Positions 51,105 through 61,316 of a stretch of DNA of 64,000 bases are shown piece after piece. The translations under genes were made by a program, and so were the position numbers. Origin of the DNA: Dyella sp. S184. GTDB taxonomy: Bacteria > Pseudomonadota > Gammaproteobacteria > Xanthomonadales > Rhodanobacteraceae. Numbering within the stretch: position 1 is the stretch's first letter; every line of letters begins with the position of its first letter. Location: NCBI RefSeq assembly GCF_009766065.1, contig NZ_LMUE01000009.1, positions 4,812-68,811 on the forward strand. The letters run 5' to 3'. The notes below the pieces were generated by a model that did not search any database, had not been told where the DNA came from, and saw only the letters and a program-made list of their open reading frames with translations.

Positions 51105-51458
51105 TCAGGCAAACGGATCATCCAGCACGATCGTGTCATCCCGATCCGCACCCGTAGCCACCAGCGCCAGACGGCAGCCCGACAGTTCTTCCACCGCACG
51201 CAGATACGCACGCGCCGCGGGCGGCAGTTTGTTCCAGTCGCGGATGCCGGCGGTGGATTCTTCCCAGCCGGGGAATTCCAGGTAGACCGGCTTGCACTCG
51301 TCCCAGCCGTCGGCGTCGAGCGGGGCCAGTTCGCGGCGCTTGCCGCGGTATTCGTAGACGATGCAGACCTTGATGGTCTCCAGGCCGTCGAACACGTCGA
51401 GCTTGGTGATGGCCAGGCCGTTGATGCCGTTGATCTGGGTGGCGCGCTTGAGCGCGAC
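51105..51458 (-). pseudogene. purA 3' tail, copy 1 (354 nt)
   Basis: It encodes the last 117 or so residues of adenylosuccinate synthetase in frame, from [20 protein letters not shown] to the stop, with only two visible amino-acid changes from intact purA (VLDG to VFDG, CIAYEY to CIVYEY). Third-position differences are frequent, so the copy diverged while under protein selection. Homology stops abruptly at 51458; the next 40 bases to the HEPN stop are unrelated. An upstream ATG (51488) is open in frame but adds only junction sequence, and no functional product is expected. Confidence 0.92.
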
Positions 51459-51498
51459 TTGACACCATGATCGATGCCGGCCGTTCAACTTCAGACCA

Positions 51499-51924
51499 TC
51501 ATTTATTCGACCCGATCAAGTACTCCAGCTTGGACGCCACTGCATCACAAGCCGTGATCAAATCAGCCACGATGCGCTCGTCCACATCGACCACGCCTTC
51601 GTACTCGCCGAGATTGCGCAGCTCGTGGCCCTTGGCCAGTACGCGCCATACTTCCGGCCCGAGACCCAGCGTGTGCGGTAGTACCTGGAACACGATGTAG
51701 CGGTGATGTGCGCGATAGCCCTGCCGACGCAAAGCCGCCAGACACAATGCATGGGACGCGTTATAGGCGAGATCGAAGCGGCCTTCGAGCGAGAGTGAGG
51801 TGTTCTTCGCATCCTTCAATCGCGCCAGCGCGGAACGCTTGAGTCCTTCGAACTCCTTGGCATCGAACGGCTCAACAGCCAGTGGTTTGTTGGAGCCGGT
51901 CAGGTTTTCAAGTGCTGAGATCAT
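51499..51924 (-). CDS. HEPN-domain protein (toxin of an MNT-HEPN pair)
   Basis: The 141-residue protein is helical, with the HEPN-like sequence GRFDLAYNASHALCLAALRRQGYRAHHRY and then AKGHELRNLGEYEG. The Arg in RNLGEY aligns with the HEPN RNase motif (RX4-6H), but the usual second His is replaced by Tyr or lies elsewhere, so catalytic competence is uncertain. It overlaps the nucleotidyltransferase gene by 17 bases. In known MNT-HEPN pairs the HEPN protein is a toxic RNase that the partner AMPylates. Confidence 0.75.
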   Translation of the reverse strand: MISALENLTGSNKPLAVEPFDAKEFEGLKRSALARLKDAKNTSLSLEGRFDLAYNASHALCLAALRRQGYRAHHRYIVFQVLPHTLGLGPEVWRVLAKGHELRNLGEYEGVVDVDERIVADLITACDAVASKLEYLIGSNK

Positions 51925-52588
51925 CCTTGTCTCCTAGCAGCCAGAGTTGGGGTTGTTCGAGTACGCGCGTGACGAAGGCATTACCGCTCTTGATGCGCTT
52001 GGCCAATTCTGCGCGGGTATAGACGGTGGGATTCACCGCACGACCCAACTGCTGCGCCGCCGTCTCGACGGCACCGAATATGTCGGCGTAGCCAAGCGTG
52101 TCGGAGACGATCATCAGATCAATATCGCTGCTGGCAGTGTCACTGCGCTTGGCGACTGAGCCGTAGACGAAGGCAGCGGTAATGCTGTCTGCCAGGGGTG
52201 CCAATGCCACACGCAGCGGTTCGGCCAAACCCGTGGTTTTTTGCATGATGCTGACCAGTTCGGCGTGAATCGGTGCAGCGGGGTTGGCCTGGTAAAGCTT
52301 TTGGTTGCCGACTTGCTGCACGTTTGCCAGACCGCTGCTGGCGAGGCTGGCTAGCTCACGCTGGACCGCGCCTGATCCACCGCCTGATGCGGCGATGATT
52401 TCGCTCACTGTGAAACTTGCATCGGGTTGCCCGAACAGCAAGCCCAGCACACGCTGCTGCGTCTGAGTGAATAAGGCATCCGCCAGACTGGTTGAGGGTT
52501 TGGCCACGGCATAGGTTGCCGCCTGATCGCTGACGCCCTTGGTTTGCTTTGCTTCGCGGGGATTTGTCTTGATACCCATATTGGGCAT
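51908..52588 (-). CDS. Minimal nucleotidyltransferase with N-terminal winged helix (antitoxin of MNT-HEPN pair)
   Basis: With the ATG at 52588 the protein has 226 residues. The N-terminal half is a winged-helix DNA-binding domain (TQTQQRVLGLLFGQPDASFT, SEIIAASGGGSGAVQRELASL). The C-terminal half is a polymerase-beta-type nucleotidyltransferase: FVYGSVAKRSDTASSDIDLMIV, with Gly143-Ser144 and Asp155/Asp157 as catalytic residues. An earlier ATG at 52627 would overlap the purA terminator and two operator palindromes, so I prefer 52588 or 52579; neither has a good ribosome site. The fusion of DNA-binding and AMP-transfer functions suggests that it represses its own promoter and neutralises the HEPN toxin. 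Confidence 0.8.
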   Translation of the reverse strand: MPNMGIKTNPREAKQTKGVSDQAATYAVAKPSTSLADALFTQTQQRVLGLLFGQPDASFTVSEIIAASGGGSGAVQRELASLASSGLANVQQVGNQKLYQANPAAPIHAELVSIMQKTTGLAEPLRVALAPLADSITAAFVYGSVAKRSDTASSDIDLMIVSDTLGYADIFGAVETAAQQLGRAVNPTVYTRAELAKRIKSGNAFVTRVLEQPQLWLLGDKDDLST

Positions 52589-52607
52589 CGTAATACCCAA
52601 TATGGGT
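52574..52607. promoter_or_regulatory. Double palindromic operator at the MNT gene start
   Basis: ACCCATATTGGG (52574-52585) and CCCAATATGGGT (52596-52607) are perfect inverted copies 10 bases apart, and each is itself close to a palindrome (CCCA-x3-TGGG). They cover the possible start codons at 52588 and 52579, so binding here would block transcription. The winged helix of the MNT protein is the expected ligand. Confidence 0.75.
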
Positions 52608-52631
52608 AAATGCAAGATTGTGCTCACTCAA

Positions 52632-52658
52632 GTGAAAAAGCCCCGCGGTGCGGGGCTT
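52632..52658 (-). terminator. purA terminator
   Basis: AAGCCCCGC-GGT-GCGGGGCTT hairpin (52638-52658) followed on the minus strand by TTTTTC. It lies about 170 bases past the purA stop and only a few bases before the operator of the MNT gene. Confidence 0.9.
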
Positions 52659-52713
52659 CTGTGTGGCAGCGGCAAGATGACGTTGGATGACCGACTTCGT
52701 GGTTAGAAGTGCG

Positions 52714-52737
52714 ATTCCCGCCTTCGCGGGAATGACG
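52714..52737. repeat. REP-like palindrome downstream of purA
   Basis: ATTCCCGCCTTCGCGGGAAT is a perfect stem-loop followed by GACGG. It is the counterpart of the repeat at 51048-51070. Confidence 0.75.
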
Positions 52738-52827
52738 GCTCATGGGGATGATGGCTTGTGGGGATGTGCCGTCTTCCTTCTACTACCTATCGCTATCAGC
52801 CATGCCACTATCTATTAGCCATGCCAA

Positions 52828-54201
<1,374 letters not shown>

Positions 54202-54297
54202 TCAATGAAACAGTTGCAACAGCCGCGGCCCGACCACCATCACGCCGGCACCGTACACATGCAAGGTACGCGGCGGATGTTTCAGCGCCTCGCGCGC
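54202..54297 (-). pseudogene. C-terminal remnant of a DUF2065 (YjeT-like) protein
   Basis: The frame reads AREALKHPPRTLHVYGAGVM, VVGPRLLQLFH and stop. This matches the second half of YjeT/DUF2065 proteins (...LPDNILRRFGGGLVVAGVVV...), which sit between hflC and purA in E. coli. The expected N-terminal membrane helix would overlap hflC, but that frame contains a stop and no hydrophobic stretch or ATG. The gene therefore seems 5'-truncated. Confidence 0.55.
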
Positions 54298-54298
54298 C

Positions 54299-55171
54299 TT
54301 AGCGCTTCGGGGCAGCCGGCTGGTTGAAGTAGCGCATGAACTCCGAATCGGGTTTCAGGATCAACACACCCTTGCCGTCCTCGAACGATTTCTTGTACGC
54401 CTGCAGGCTGCGGTAGAACGCGAAGAACTCCGGATCCTGGTTATACGCCTGGGCGTAGATCGCCGCCGCCTGCGCGTCGCCATCACCACGTACCTTGGCC
54501 GCATCGCGCTGGGCATCGGCGCGCAGCACCTGGCCCTGGCGATCGGCATCGGCCTGGATCGTCTCAGCCGATTCCTGGCCGGTGTACCGCAGTTCGTTGG
54601 CCAGTTGCAGGCGCTCGGCACGCATGCGCTTGTAGACCGATTCGCTGACCTCGTTGGGCAGGTCGATGCGCTTGATGCGCACGTCGACCACGGCGATGCC
54701 GAGGTTCTTGCGTGCGGCGGCATCGGTCTGCGCACGAACCCGTTCGGTGATGTCCTTGCGGCCACCGGAGATCAGGTCAGGCAGGGTGCGTGCATTGAAT
54801 TCGAAGCGCAGCGCGTCCTTGACGATCGGGGTCAGCCGCTGCGCCGCCATCAGCTGGTCGCCGCCGGTGGCACGGTAATACGCGGCGTTGTCGACCACGC
54901 GCCACTTCACGTAGAAGTCGACGTTGACGCTCTTCTTCTCGGAGGTGAAATAGCGCTCGGGCGGCGCATCCAGCGAGAGGATGCGTTTGTCGAAATCCAT
55001 CACCTGCTGGATCACCGGCAGCTTGAAGTGCAGTCCCGGCTGGTAATCGGTATGCACGATGCGGCCGAACTGCAGCAGCAACGCGCTGTGCCCTTCGCTG
55101 ACCACGAACATGCTGTTGAGGCCGAGCAGGATGACGATGGCCGCGACGATGGCGGTGGTGAGCTTCATCAT
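54299..55171 (-). CDS. hflC: HflC, modulator of FtsH protease (SPFH/prohibitin family)
   Basis: The 290-residue protein has one N-terminal membrane anchor (TTAIVAAIVILLGLNSMFVV), then the SPFH domain (LLLQFGRIV...YQPGLHFKLPVIQQVMDFDKRIL, LDAPPERYFTSEKKSVNVDFY). The helical C-terminal part ends in DPEFFAFYRSLQAYKKSFEDGKGVLILKPDSEF. With HflK it forms a large periplasmic cage that limits FtsH access to membrane proteins. Its ATG overlaps the hflK stop (ATGA). Confidence 0.97.
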   Translation of the reverse strand: MMKLTTAIVAAIVILLGLNSMFVVSEGHSALLLQFGRIVHTDYQPGLHFKLPVIQQVMDFDKRILSLDAPPERYFTSEKKSVNVDFYVKWRVVDNAAYYRATGGDQLMAAQRLTPIVKDALRFEFNARTLPDLISGGRKDITERVRAQTDAAARKNLGIAVVDVRIKRIDLPNEVSESVYKRMRAERLQLANELRYTGQESAETIQADADRQGQVLRADAQRDAAKVRGDGDAQAAAIYAQAYNQDPEFFAFYRSLQAYKKSFEDGKGVLILKPDSEFMRYFNQPAAPKR

Positions 55172-56253
55172 GGCTGCGTCCCCTTGTCAGCCGCATTGCT
55201 GCTGGCAGGTGCCGGTGCCGTCACCGGCACGATCGCGCCAACCGTGGCCGAGCTGGTATCCGGCGCAGCCGCGGCGCCCTGCAGCGCCGGCAGGTTGATG
55301 ATGTTGCGACCGTCGGAACCGTCGATCACCTTGGGATTGTCGGCCATCACCTGTTCCACGGTTTCCAGCCACAGGCGCTTGCGGGTCACGTCGGGGGCTG
55401 CCTTGTACTGGGTCAGGATCAGGTCGAAGCCGGTCGTGTCGCCTTGCGCGCGGGCGATCCGCGCCGCCTTGTAACCAGCTGCCTCGGCCGCGATGCGCGC
55501 GGCGTCGCCACGGGCCACCGGCACCACCTTGCTGGCATAGGCCAGGGCACCGTTCTCGATGCTCTGTTTGTCCTCGCGGGCGTTGTTGACGTCGTCGAAG
55601 GCGTCCTTCACCTCGTTCGGCGGGGACACGTTCTGGAAGCTGACCTCGGTGACGCGCAGGCCGGAGTCGTAGCCGTCCAGTGTCTTCTGCAAGGCCACCT
55701 GGGCCTCGCTGACCAGGCTGGCGCCGGCGGCGGACAGGATCTGGTCCATGTCGCTGCTGCCGATCACCGAACGCACGGCGGCCTCGGCCGCGGCGCCGAT
55801 GGTGCCGTCCGGATCGTCCAGCGAGAACAGGTATTTGCGCGAATCGTCCACCTGGTACTGCACGGTGAAGTCGATCGTGATGATGTTCTCATCCTTGGTC
55901 AGCATCGACACCTTGTCGCTGACCGAGCGGATCCGCGTGGCCTCGACCTTGGTGACCGACTCGATCGGCTGCGGCAGCTTCAGGTGAAAGCCCGGCGCCA
56001 GCGTGCGCGAGTACTCGCCGAAACGCAGCACCACGCCGGTCTGGCGCGCTCCGATGATGGTGTAGCAGCTGAGCACCAGGCCAACCGCCAGCAACACCAG
56101 CACGCCGGTGAGGATGCTGCCGGGGCCATGCCCGAGCTTGCCGAGGAGGGATTTCAGCCTGTTGAGCGCATCGTCCAGCGGCGACTTGCCGGACTGGCGC
56201 TTCCTGTTCCACGGATCGTTCTGCCCGTTCTTGCCGGGTTCATTCCATGCCAC
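55168..56253 (-). CDS. hflK: HflK, modulator of FtsH protease (SPFH/prohibitin family)
   Basis: I choose the GTG at 56253 because GGAG lies seven bases upstream and the text then matches HflK (MAWNEPGKNGQNDPWNRK). A Gly/Asn-rich cytosolic segment is followed by a membrane helix (ILTGVLVLLAVGLVLSCYTI) and the SPFH domain (VLRFGEYSRTLAPGFHLKLP...IITIDFTVQYQV). The C-terminus is Pro/Ala rich (TAPAPASSNAADKGTQP). The length of 361 residues is slightly shorter than the E. coli protein (419). Confidence 0.95.
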   Translation of the reverse strand: MAWNEPGKNGQNDPWNRKRQSGKSPLDDALNRLKSLLGKLGHGPGSILTGVLVLLAVGLVLSCYTIIGARQTGVVLRFGEYSRTLAPGFHLKLPQPIESVTKVEATRIRSVSDKVSMLTKDENIITIDFTVQYQVDDSRKYLFSLDDPDGTIGAAAEAAVRSVIGSSDMDQILSAAGASLVSEAQVALQKTLDGYDSGLRVTEVSFQNVSPPNEVKDAFDDVNNAREDKQSIENGALAYASKVVPVARGDAARIAAEAAGYKAARIARAQGDTTGFDLILTQYKAAPDVTRKRLWLETVEQVMADNPKVIDGSDGRNIINLPALQGAAAAPDTSSATVGAIVPVTAPAPASSNAADKGTQP

Positions 56254-56429
56254 TGTCAGTCTCCTTGAGGCCGTCGGGAGGCCGGCAACCACGGCCGGAA
56301 CACGCGTTGAACCGGGTTACACATGAGATTCAGCCAAAGCTGTCGAGGCGGTGCGCAGCCCACGGATGAGCCGCACAAACACTGGATATTCTAGCAGAGC
56401 CGGATGGCGTCGTCCGCTGTGCAACAGCA

Positions 56430-57731
56430 CTACTCCGCCGGAGCCAGCAGTTCGCGCAGCAGCAGGGTTTCGGCCGCATTGCCGCCACTCAGCGGCGCGA
56501 TCACGCTGCGCGGCGCGTCGATGCGCAGCTGCCAGCCATGTTCGTCCACCGTTTCTCCGGTGATCGCACCGGCTGCCTTCAGCCGCGCATGCAGCCGGCC
56601 GGCCGACAGCGGCAGTTGCAGGGCAGATTGCACCCGTTCGCCGCCGAGCAACTCACCCAGCGCCTGGCGCAGCAGGTCGACGCCCACGCCGGTGGCGGCA
56701 GACAGCCAGACCCGCACGGGCTTGCCGGCGCCATCGCGATCGATGCGTGGTTCGGTGCCGGCCAGGTCGATCTTGTTCATGATGTGCAGCTGCGGCACGT
56801 CGCCGGCGTCGATCTCTTCCAGCACGTTGTCGACCACGCGGTGCAGGTGCTCGCGCTCCTCGTCAGCCGCATCGCTGACATGCAGCAGCAGGTCGGCATC
56901 GCGTGCCTCGGCCAGGGTGGCGCGGAACGCGGCGACCAGGTCGTGCGGCAGCTCGCGGATGAAGCCGACGGTATCGGCCAACACGGCCGGTCCGCAGCTC
57001 AGGTCCTCCAGCTTGCGCACGGTGGGATCGAGTGTGGCGAACAGCAGATCGGCGGCGTAGACGTCGCCGGTGGTCAATGCATTGAACAGGGTCGATTTGC
57101 CGGCATTGGTGTAGCCGACCAGGGCCACGCGCGGCACCGTATTGCGCAACCGCGCGCGACGCTGCTGACCGCGCTGAGTCTGCACCTTTTCCAGTCGCTT
57201 GGTGAGCATCTTGACGCGCTCGGCGAGCAGGCGGCGATCCAACTCGAGCTGGGTTTCACCCGGGCCACGGTTGCCGATCATGCCGCCGCGCTGGGCGTCC
57301 AGATGGGTCCAGCCCCGCACCAGCCGGGTGGCAATGTGCTTGAGCTGGGCCAGTTCGACTTCCAGCTTGCCTTCGTGCGAACGCGCACGCAGAGCGAAGA
57401 TGTCCAGGATCAGGCCGGCGCGATCGACCACCCGCACGCCCAAGTGCTTCTCGAGGTTGCGCTCTTGCACCGGGGTCAGTACGTGGTCGACCAGGACCAG
57501 GTCGGCCTCCAGCGCCCGTACCGCCTCGGCGACTTCGTCGGCCTTGCCGCTGCCGATGTAGAAACGCGGGTTGGCACCCTCGACACGGGCAGCAATCGTG
57601 CCGATCACTTCGGCACCGGCGGATTTCACCAGTTCGGCGAATTCCGCGCCACGACGCGCCGTATCGCCTTCGCCGCGGGAATGCGGCAGGACGAGTACGG
57701 CGCGATCGCCTTTCTTTTCTCTGTCAAACAC
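56430..57731 (-). CDS. hflX: Ribosome-associated GTPase HflX
   Basis: The 433-residue protein has the HflX N-terminal domain (ADEVAEAVRALEADLVLVDH and the GGMIGNRGPGETQLELDRR linker). The G domain follows: G1 VGYTNAGKST, G3 DTVGFIRELP, G4 NKID. HflX binds the 50S subunit and splits stalled or idle ribosomes, especially after heat stress. It is between hfq and hflK with the same strand. Start and length fit the family. Confidence 0.97.
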   Translation of the reverse strand: MFDREKKGDRAVLVLPHSRGEGDTARRGAEFAELVKSAGAEVIGTIAARVEGANPRFYIGSGKADEVAEAVRALEADLVLVDHVLTPVQERNLEKHLGVRVVDRAGLILDIFALRARSHEGKLEVELAQLKHIATRLVRGWTHLDAQRGGMIGNRGPGETQLELDRRLLAERVKMLTKRLEKVQTQRGQQRRARLRNTVPRVALVGYTNAGKSTLFNALTTGDVYAADLLFATLDPTVRKLEDLSCGPAVLADTVGFIRELPHDLVAAFRATLAEARDADLLLHVSDAADEEREHLHRVVDNVLEEIDAGDVPQLHIMNKIDLAGTEPRIDRDGAGKPVRVWLSAATGVGVDLLRQALGELLGGERVQSALQLPLSAGRLHARLKAAGAITGETVDEHGWQLRIDAPRSVIAPLSGGNAAETLLLRELLAPAE

Positions 57732-57788
57732 GGATGGGTGTGATCCTTCAGGGCCAGACCCACTTCATGCGGGCTGATTGCCCGTCAA

Positions 57789-58076
57789 TCAAGCGTCCGT
57801 GTCGTTCGAGGCTTCCGAACCACCGGCATGGCTGTCATGGCCCTCGGGACCGTCATGGCCATTGCCGATACGCACATTGCGGCTGGGCACCACGGTGGAG
57901 ATGGCGTGCTTGTAGACCATCTGGCTCACCTGGTTGCGCAGCAGCACCACAAACTGGTCGAACGACTCGACCGTACCCTGCAGCTTGATGCCGTTGACCA
58001 GATAGATGGCGACCGGCACACGTTCGCGCCGAAGCGCATTCAAAAACGGATCCTGCAACGATTGTCCCTTGGACAT
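57789..58076 (-). CDS. hfq: RNA chaperone Hfq
   Basis: The 95-residue protein has the complete Sm fold: [40 protein letters not shown], and [17 protein letters not shown] (KH box). The C-terminal tail is Gly/His/Asp-rich. It pairs small RNAs with mRNAs as a hexamer. It sits between miaA and hflX as in E. coli. Confidence 0.98.
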   Translation of the reverse strand: MSKGQSLQDPFLNALRRERVPVAIYLVNGIKLQGTVESFDQFVVLLRNQVSQMVYKHAISTVVPSRNVRIGNGHDGPEGHDSHAGGSEASNDTDA

Positions 58077-58209
58077 TTCTTGTTCTCCCCTTGCAACGGA
58101 CAGGCCCGGGAAAAAACGCCGAAGGCGCCCCGGCCCAACTCAGCTGGGATGTTAGCTGTTTTCAAACGCTTGATGAAAGGGGATTTTTACGCGTTGTGGG
58201 CGCACTGGA

Positions 58210-59190
58210 TCACGCTGCCGGCGCGATGTTGTGCGCCGATTCGCCGGAAGCACCCAGAAACAGCTGTACGGCATCGGCCGCACGAGCCAGCAGATCGGGG
58301 CGATCCGGATCGAACAGGCGCGCGCCGACGTCGCTGCGCAGCCAGGTGATCTGCCGTTTGGCCAGCTGGCGGGTGGCAAAGATGCCGCGATCGCGGAACT
58401 CGCCGGGCGTCGAATCGCCATCCAGATGCTCCCATGCCTGCCGATAACCGACCGCGCGAATCGCCGGCAGCTCGGCATGCAGGTCGCCACGGGCGCGCAG
58501 GGTACGCACTTCGTCGAGGAAACCGACCGCCAGCATGGCGTCGAAGCGCTGGGCGATGCGCTCGTGCAGCAGATGGCGCTCCGCCGGCAGCAAGGCCAGC
58601 TTGAGTACACGCCACGGGAACAGCGCATCGCTGCCGCCGCGCTGCAGTTCGGACAGCGGGCGACCGGTCAGCTCGATCACTTCAAGCGCGCGCTGCACGC
58701 GCTGAGCGTCGTTGCAGCCGATGCGGCTGGCCGCCGTGGGATCGACTTGCGCCAACCGCGCGTGCATCGCGGGCCAGCCAAGCTGTTCCGCTTCCTTGGA
58801 AAGCTGCTCCCGAATCGCGGGATCGGCTTCGGGCAGATCGGAAAGCCCCTGTTGCAGGGCTCGGAAATACAGGCCAGTGCCGCCGACCAGTAGTGGCACC
58901 CTGTCCTGCGCGCTGATCTGCTGCATCACCGGCAGCACGTCGGCACGAAAATCCGCCGCCGAATACGGTTGGCCGGGGTCGCGGATATCGATCAAGGCAT
59001 GCGGATAGCGCGCCAGCATCGCCGCGTCGGGCTTGGCCGTACCGATATCCATGCCGCGATAGACCAGCGCCGAATCCACGCTGACCAGATCCAGCGGGAA
59101 GCGGTCGCTCAGCTCGCACGCCAGCGCCGTCTTGCCCGAGGCAGTCGGACCCATCAGGAAAATGGCGAGGGGGCGCTGGTCGGCAGGCAT
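58210..59190 (-). CDS. miaA: tRNA dimethylallyltransferase
   Basis: The 326-residue enzyme puts the isopentenyl group on A37 of tRNAs reading UNN codons. It has the P-loop [14 protein letters not shown], the [17 protein letters not shown] block, [26 protein letters not shown] and [14 protein letters not shown]. It is the first gene of the miaA-hfq-hflX-hflK-hflC run. It faces away from the secreted Gly/His-rich protein gene. Confidence 0.97.
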   Translation of the reverse strand: MPADQRPLAIFLMGPTASGKTALACELSDRFPLDLVSVDSALVYRGMDIGTAKPDAAMLARYPHALIDIRDPGQPYSAADFRADVLPVMQQISAQDRVPLLVGGTGLYFRALQQGLSDLPEADPAIREQLSKEAEQLGWPAMHARLAQVDPTAASRIGCNDAQRVQRALEVIELTGRPLSELQRGGSDALFPWRVLKLALLPAERHLLHERIAQRFDAMLAVGFLDEVRTLRARGDLHAELPAIRAVGYRQAWEHLDGDSTPGEFRDRGIFATRQLAKRQITWLRSDVGARLFDPDRPDLLARAADAVQLFLGASGESAHNIAPAA

Positions 59191-59335
59191 CCGGCCATTG
59201 TAACGGGCGCGTCGTCATTCGATGCCGGGCGTCAACCGCTGCGGCGAGCGGTGCGTTTCCAGCTGGTGCGGCGTTGCGCCCCAGATCCATCCAACCGCAA
59301 ACGCGGTCTCTATTGATCAACAGAAGCCCATCCTC

Positions 59336-60043
59336 ATGACGTTCACGAAATCGCTTTGCCTGCCGTTGGCGCTGGTGTTGGCCATGTCTTCGCTGGCAGT
59401 CGCCAACCTTGCCCATGCAGCCAGTTCGTCGGCAGCGGACTTCAGTGGGATATGGCGGCTAAACGATCAGCAGAGCGACAGTCCTGCCGATATCGCTGCA
59501 CGTCTGCGCGCGGAAAGAAAGCGCGAGGAGCCCGTACAGCAGCCGGCCGGCGCCTCCTCGACCGGTACACCGTCAGCAAGCAAGACGTCCGGCAGCCATG
59601 GCGGTGGCCACGGTGCGGGCGGCGGTGGAATGGGCGGCGGCGGTCATGGCCACGGTGGTGGTCGAGGGCAAGACAAGGCCTCGGCCACTGACAGCGGCAC
59701 AGCTCCCCCCGACCAGCCACCGCCGCTCCTCGACAACGATTCTTTGATGAATGTGCAGCAGGATGCCAAGGGCATCCGGGTGGTGCTTGACGACAAGGAC
59801 CAACTGGACAGCCAGCTTGATGGAAACACCCGCCAGTCACTCAGCGGCAACGCGATGGTGCAGACCCATATCACCGCCGAAGGCATGCAGATCTCCATGC
59901 AATTCACTGGCGATGTCCGGCTGCAACAGACCTGGGTGAAGTCACCGGATGGTCATCATCTGACTGTCACCGAGACGTGGACCACGCCAGCGGTGCAACA
60001 GCCGATCGTGTTCAAGCGCAGTTACGACCGGCTTGATATCTGA
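59336..60043 (+). CDS. Secreted Gly/His-rich protein of unknown function
   Basis: The ATG at 59336 opens a signal peptide (SLCLPLALVLAMSSLAVANL, cut after AHA). A longer frame upstream has no such start. After ADFSGIWRLNDQQSDSPADI, a low-complexity Gly/His/Met stretch (about residues 80-110, GHGAGGGGMGGGGHGHGGG) suggests metal binding. The last 90 residues form a strand-rich domain (GIRVVLDDKDQLDSQL, MQISMQFTGDVRLQQTWVKS, VFKRSY). Xanthomonadales encode similar exported proteins of unknown role. No partner gene is obvious. Confidence 0.7.
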   Translation: MTFTKSLCLPLALVLAMSSLAVANLAHAASSSAADFSGIWRLNDQQSDSPADIAARLRAERKREEPVQQPAGASSTGTPSASKTSGSHGGGHGAGGGGMGGGGHGHGGGRGQDKASATDSGTAPPDQPPPLLDNDSLMNVQQDAKGIRVVLDDKDQLDSQLDGNTRQSLSGNAMVQTHITAEGMQISMQFTGDVRLQQTWVKSPDGHHLTVTETWTTPAVQQPIVFKRSYDRLDI

Positions 60044-60147
60044 ATATCAGCACGGGCGGCTGGGCGATGCCGCAGTGCGACAAAGCATGCTATGCACCGG
60101 GCGATCTATAATTACGGATTGATTCCCCTCCCCGCCCTGGATTCCCC

Positions 60148-61182
60148 ATGCAGCAGACGATGAAAGCCCTGGTCAAGCGCCACGCCGAACAAGGTATCTG
60201 GATGGAAGAGGTACCGATGCCCGTGGTCGGCCCGAACGAGGTGCTGATCAAGATGGAGAAGACCGCTATCTGCGGTACCGACCTGCACATCTACAAGTGG
60301 GACGAGTGGAGCCAGCGCACGATCAAGCCGGGCCTCACCATTGGCCATGAGTTCGTCGGCCGCATCGTCGAGATCGGCCCGGGCGTGACCGGCTACAAGA
60401 TCGGCGATCGCGTCTCCGCCGAAGGCCATATCGTCTGCGGCCACTGCCGCAACTGCCGCGCCGGTCGCCAGCACCTGTGCCCGAACACAATCGGCATCGG
60501 CGTGAACCGCAATGGCGCGTTCGCCGAATACATGACGATGCCGGCCTCGAACCTGTGGCCGATCCCGGATCAGATCCCATCCGAGCTGGCCGCGTTCTTC
60601 GACCCGTACGGCAACGCCGCGCATTGCGCGCTGGAATTCGACCTGATCGGCGAGGACGTGCTGATCACCGGCGCCGGTCCGATCGGCATCATCGCTGCCG
60701 GTATCTGCAAGCACATCGGCGCGCGCAATGTGGTGGTCACCGACATCAACGACTACCGTCTGAAGCTCGCCGCCGACATGGGCGCGACGCGGGTGGTGAA
60801 CGTGTCCAAGCAGTCGCTCAAGGACACCGTGAAGGACCTGCACATCGAAGGCTTCGACGTGGGCCTGGAGATGAGTGGCAACCCGCGTGCGTTCGCCGAC
60901 ATGCTCGACTGCATGTACCACGGCGGCAAGATCGCGATGCTCGGCATCATGCCGCGCGGCGCCGGCATCGACTGGGACAAGGTAATCTTCAAGGGCCTCA
61001 CCCTGCAGGGCATCTACGGCCGTCGCATGTACGAGACCTGGTACAAGATGACCCAGATGGTGCTGACCGGCTTCCCGCTGCAGAAGGTGTTGACCCACCA
61101 GATCCACATCGACGATTTCCAGAAAGGCTTCGACCTGATGGATGCCGGCACCTGCGGCAAGGTCGTGTGTTCCTGGAACTGA
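60148..61182 (+). CDS. tdh: L-threonine 3-dehydrogenase
   Basis: The 344-residue zinc-dependent enzyme oxidises threonine to 2-amino-3-ketobutyrate with NAD. It shows the catalytic zinc Cys in [24 protein letters not shown], the structural-zinc Cys cluster ([15 protein letters not shown]), and the nucleotide fold [25 protein letters not shown]. The length and [10 protein letters not shown] text are those of Tdh, not of other medium-chain dehydrogenases. The partner kbl is not adjacent. Confidence 0.97.
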   Translation: MQQTMKALVKRHAEQGIWMEEVPMPVVGPNEVLIKMEKTAICGTDLHIYKWDEWSQRTIKPGLTIGHEFVGRIVEIGPGVTGYKIGDRVSAEGHIVCGHCRNCRAGRQHLCPNTIGIGVNRNGAFAEYMTMPASNLWPIPDQIPSELAAFFDPYGNAAHCALEFDLIGEDVLITGAGPIGIIAAGICKHIGARNVVVTDINDYRLKLAADMGATRVVNVSKQSLKDTVKDLHIEGFDVGLEMSGNPRAFADMLDCMYHGGKIAMLGIMPRGAGIDWDKVIFKGLTLQGIYGRRMYETWYKMTQMVLTGFPLQKVLTHQIHIDDFQKGFDLMDAGTCGKVVCSWN

Positions 61183-61316
61183 GTCGCAGTGCGTCTGGCC
61201 GTCCACACGCTACACTGAAGTACCGACAGGCCGACTAAGCTATTGTTGGCTTTGGGAGTGCCCAGCTGATCGAGTCGGGCACCGACGGTTCTTGTTGCCA
61301 CAGGAGCGCCGACGGC

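Noticed and set aside
51105-51488. Functional short gene from the purA tail with an upstream ATG
   Set aside because: The ATG adds only junction residues; a C-terminal third of PurA without the nucleotide-binding part is unlikely to function.
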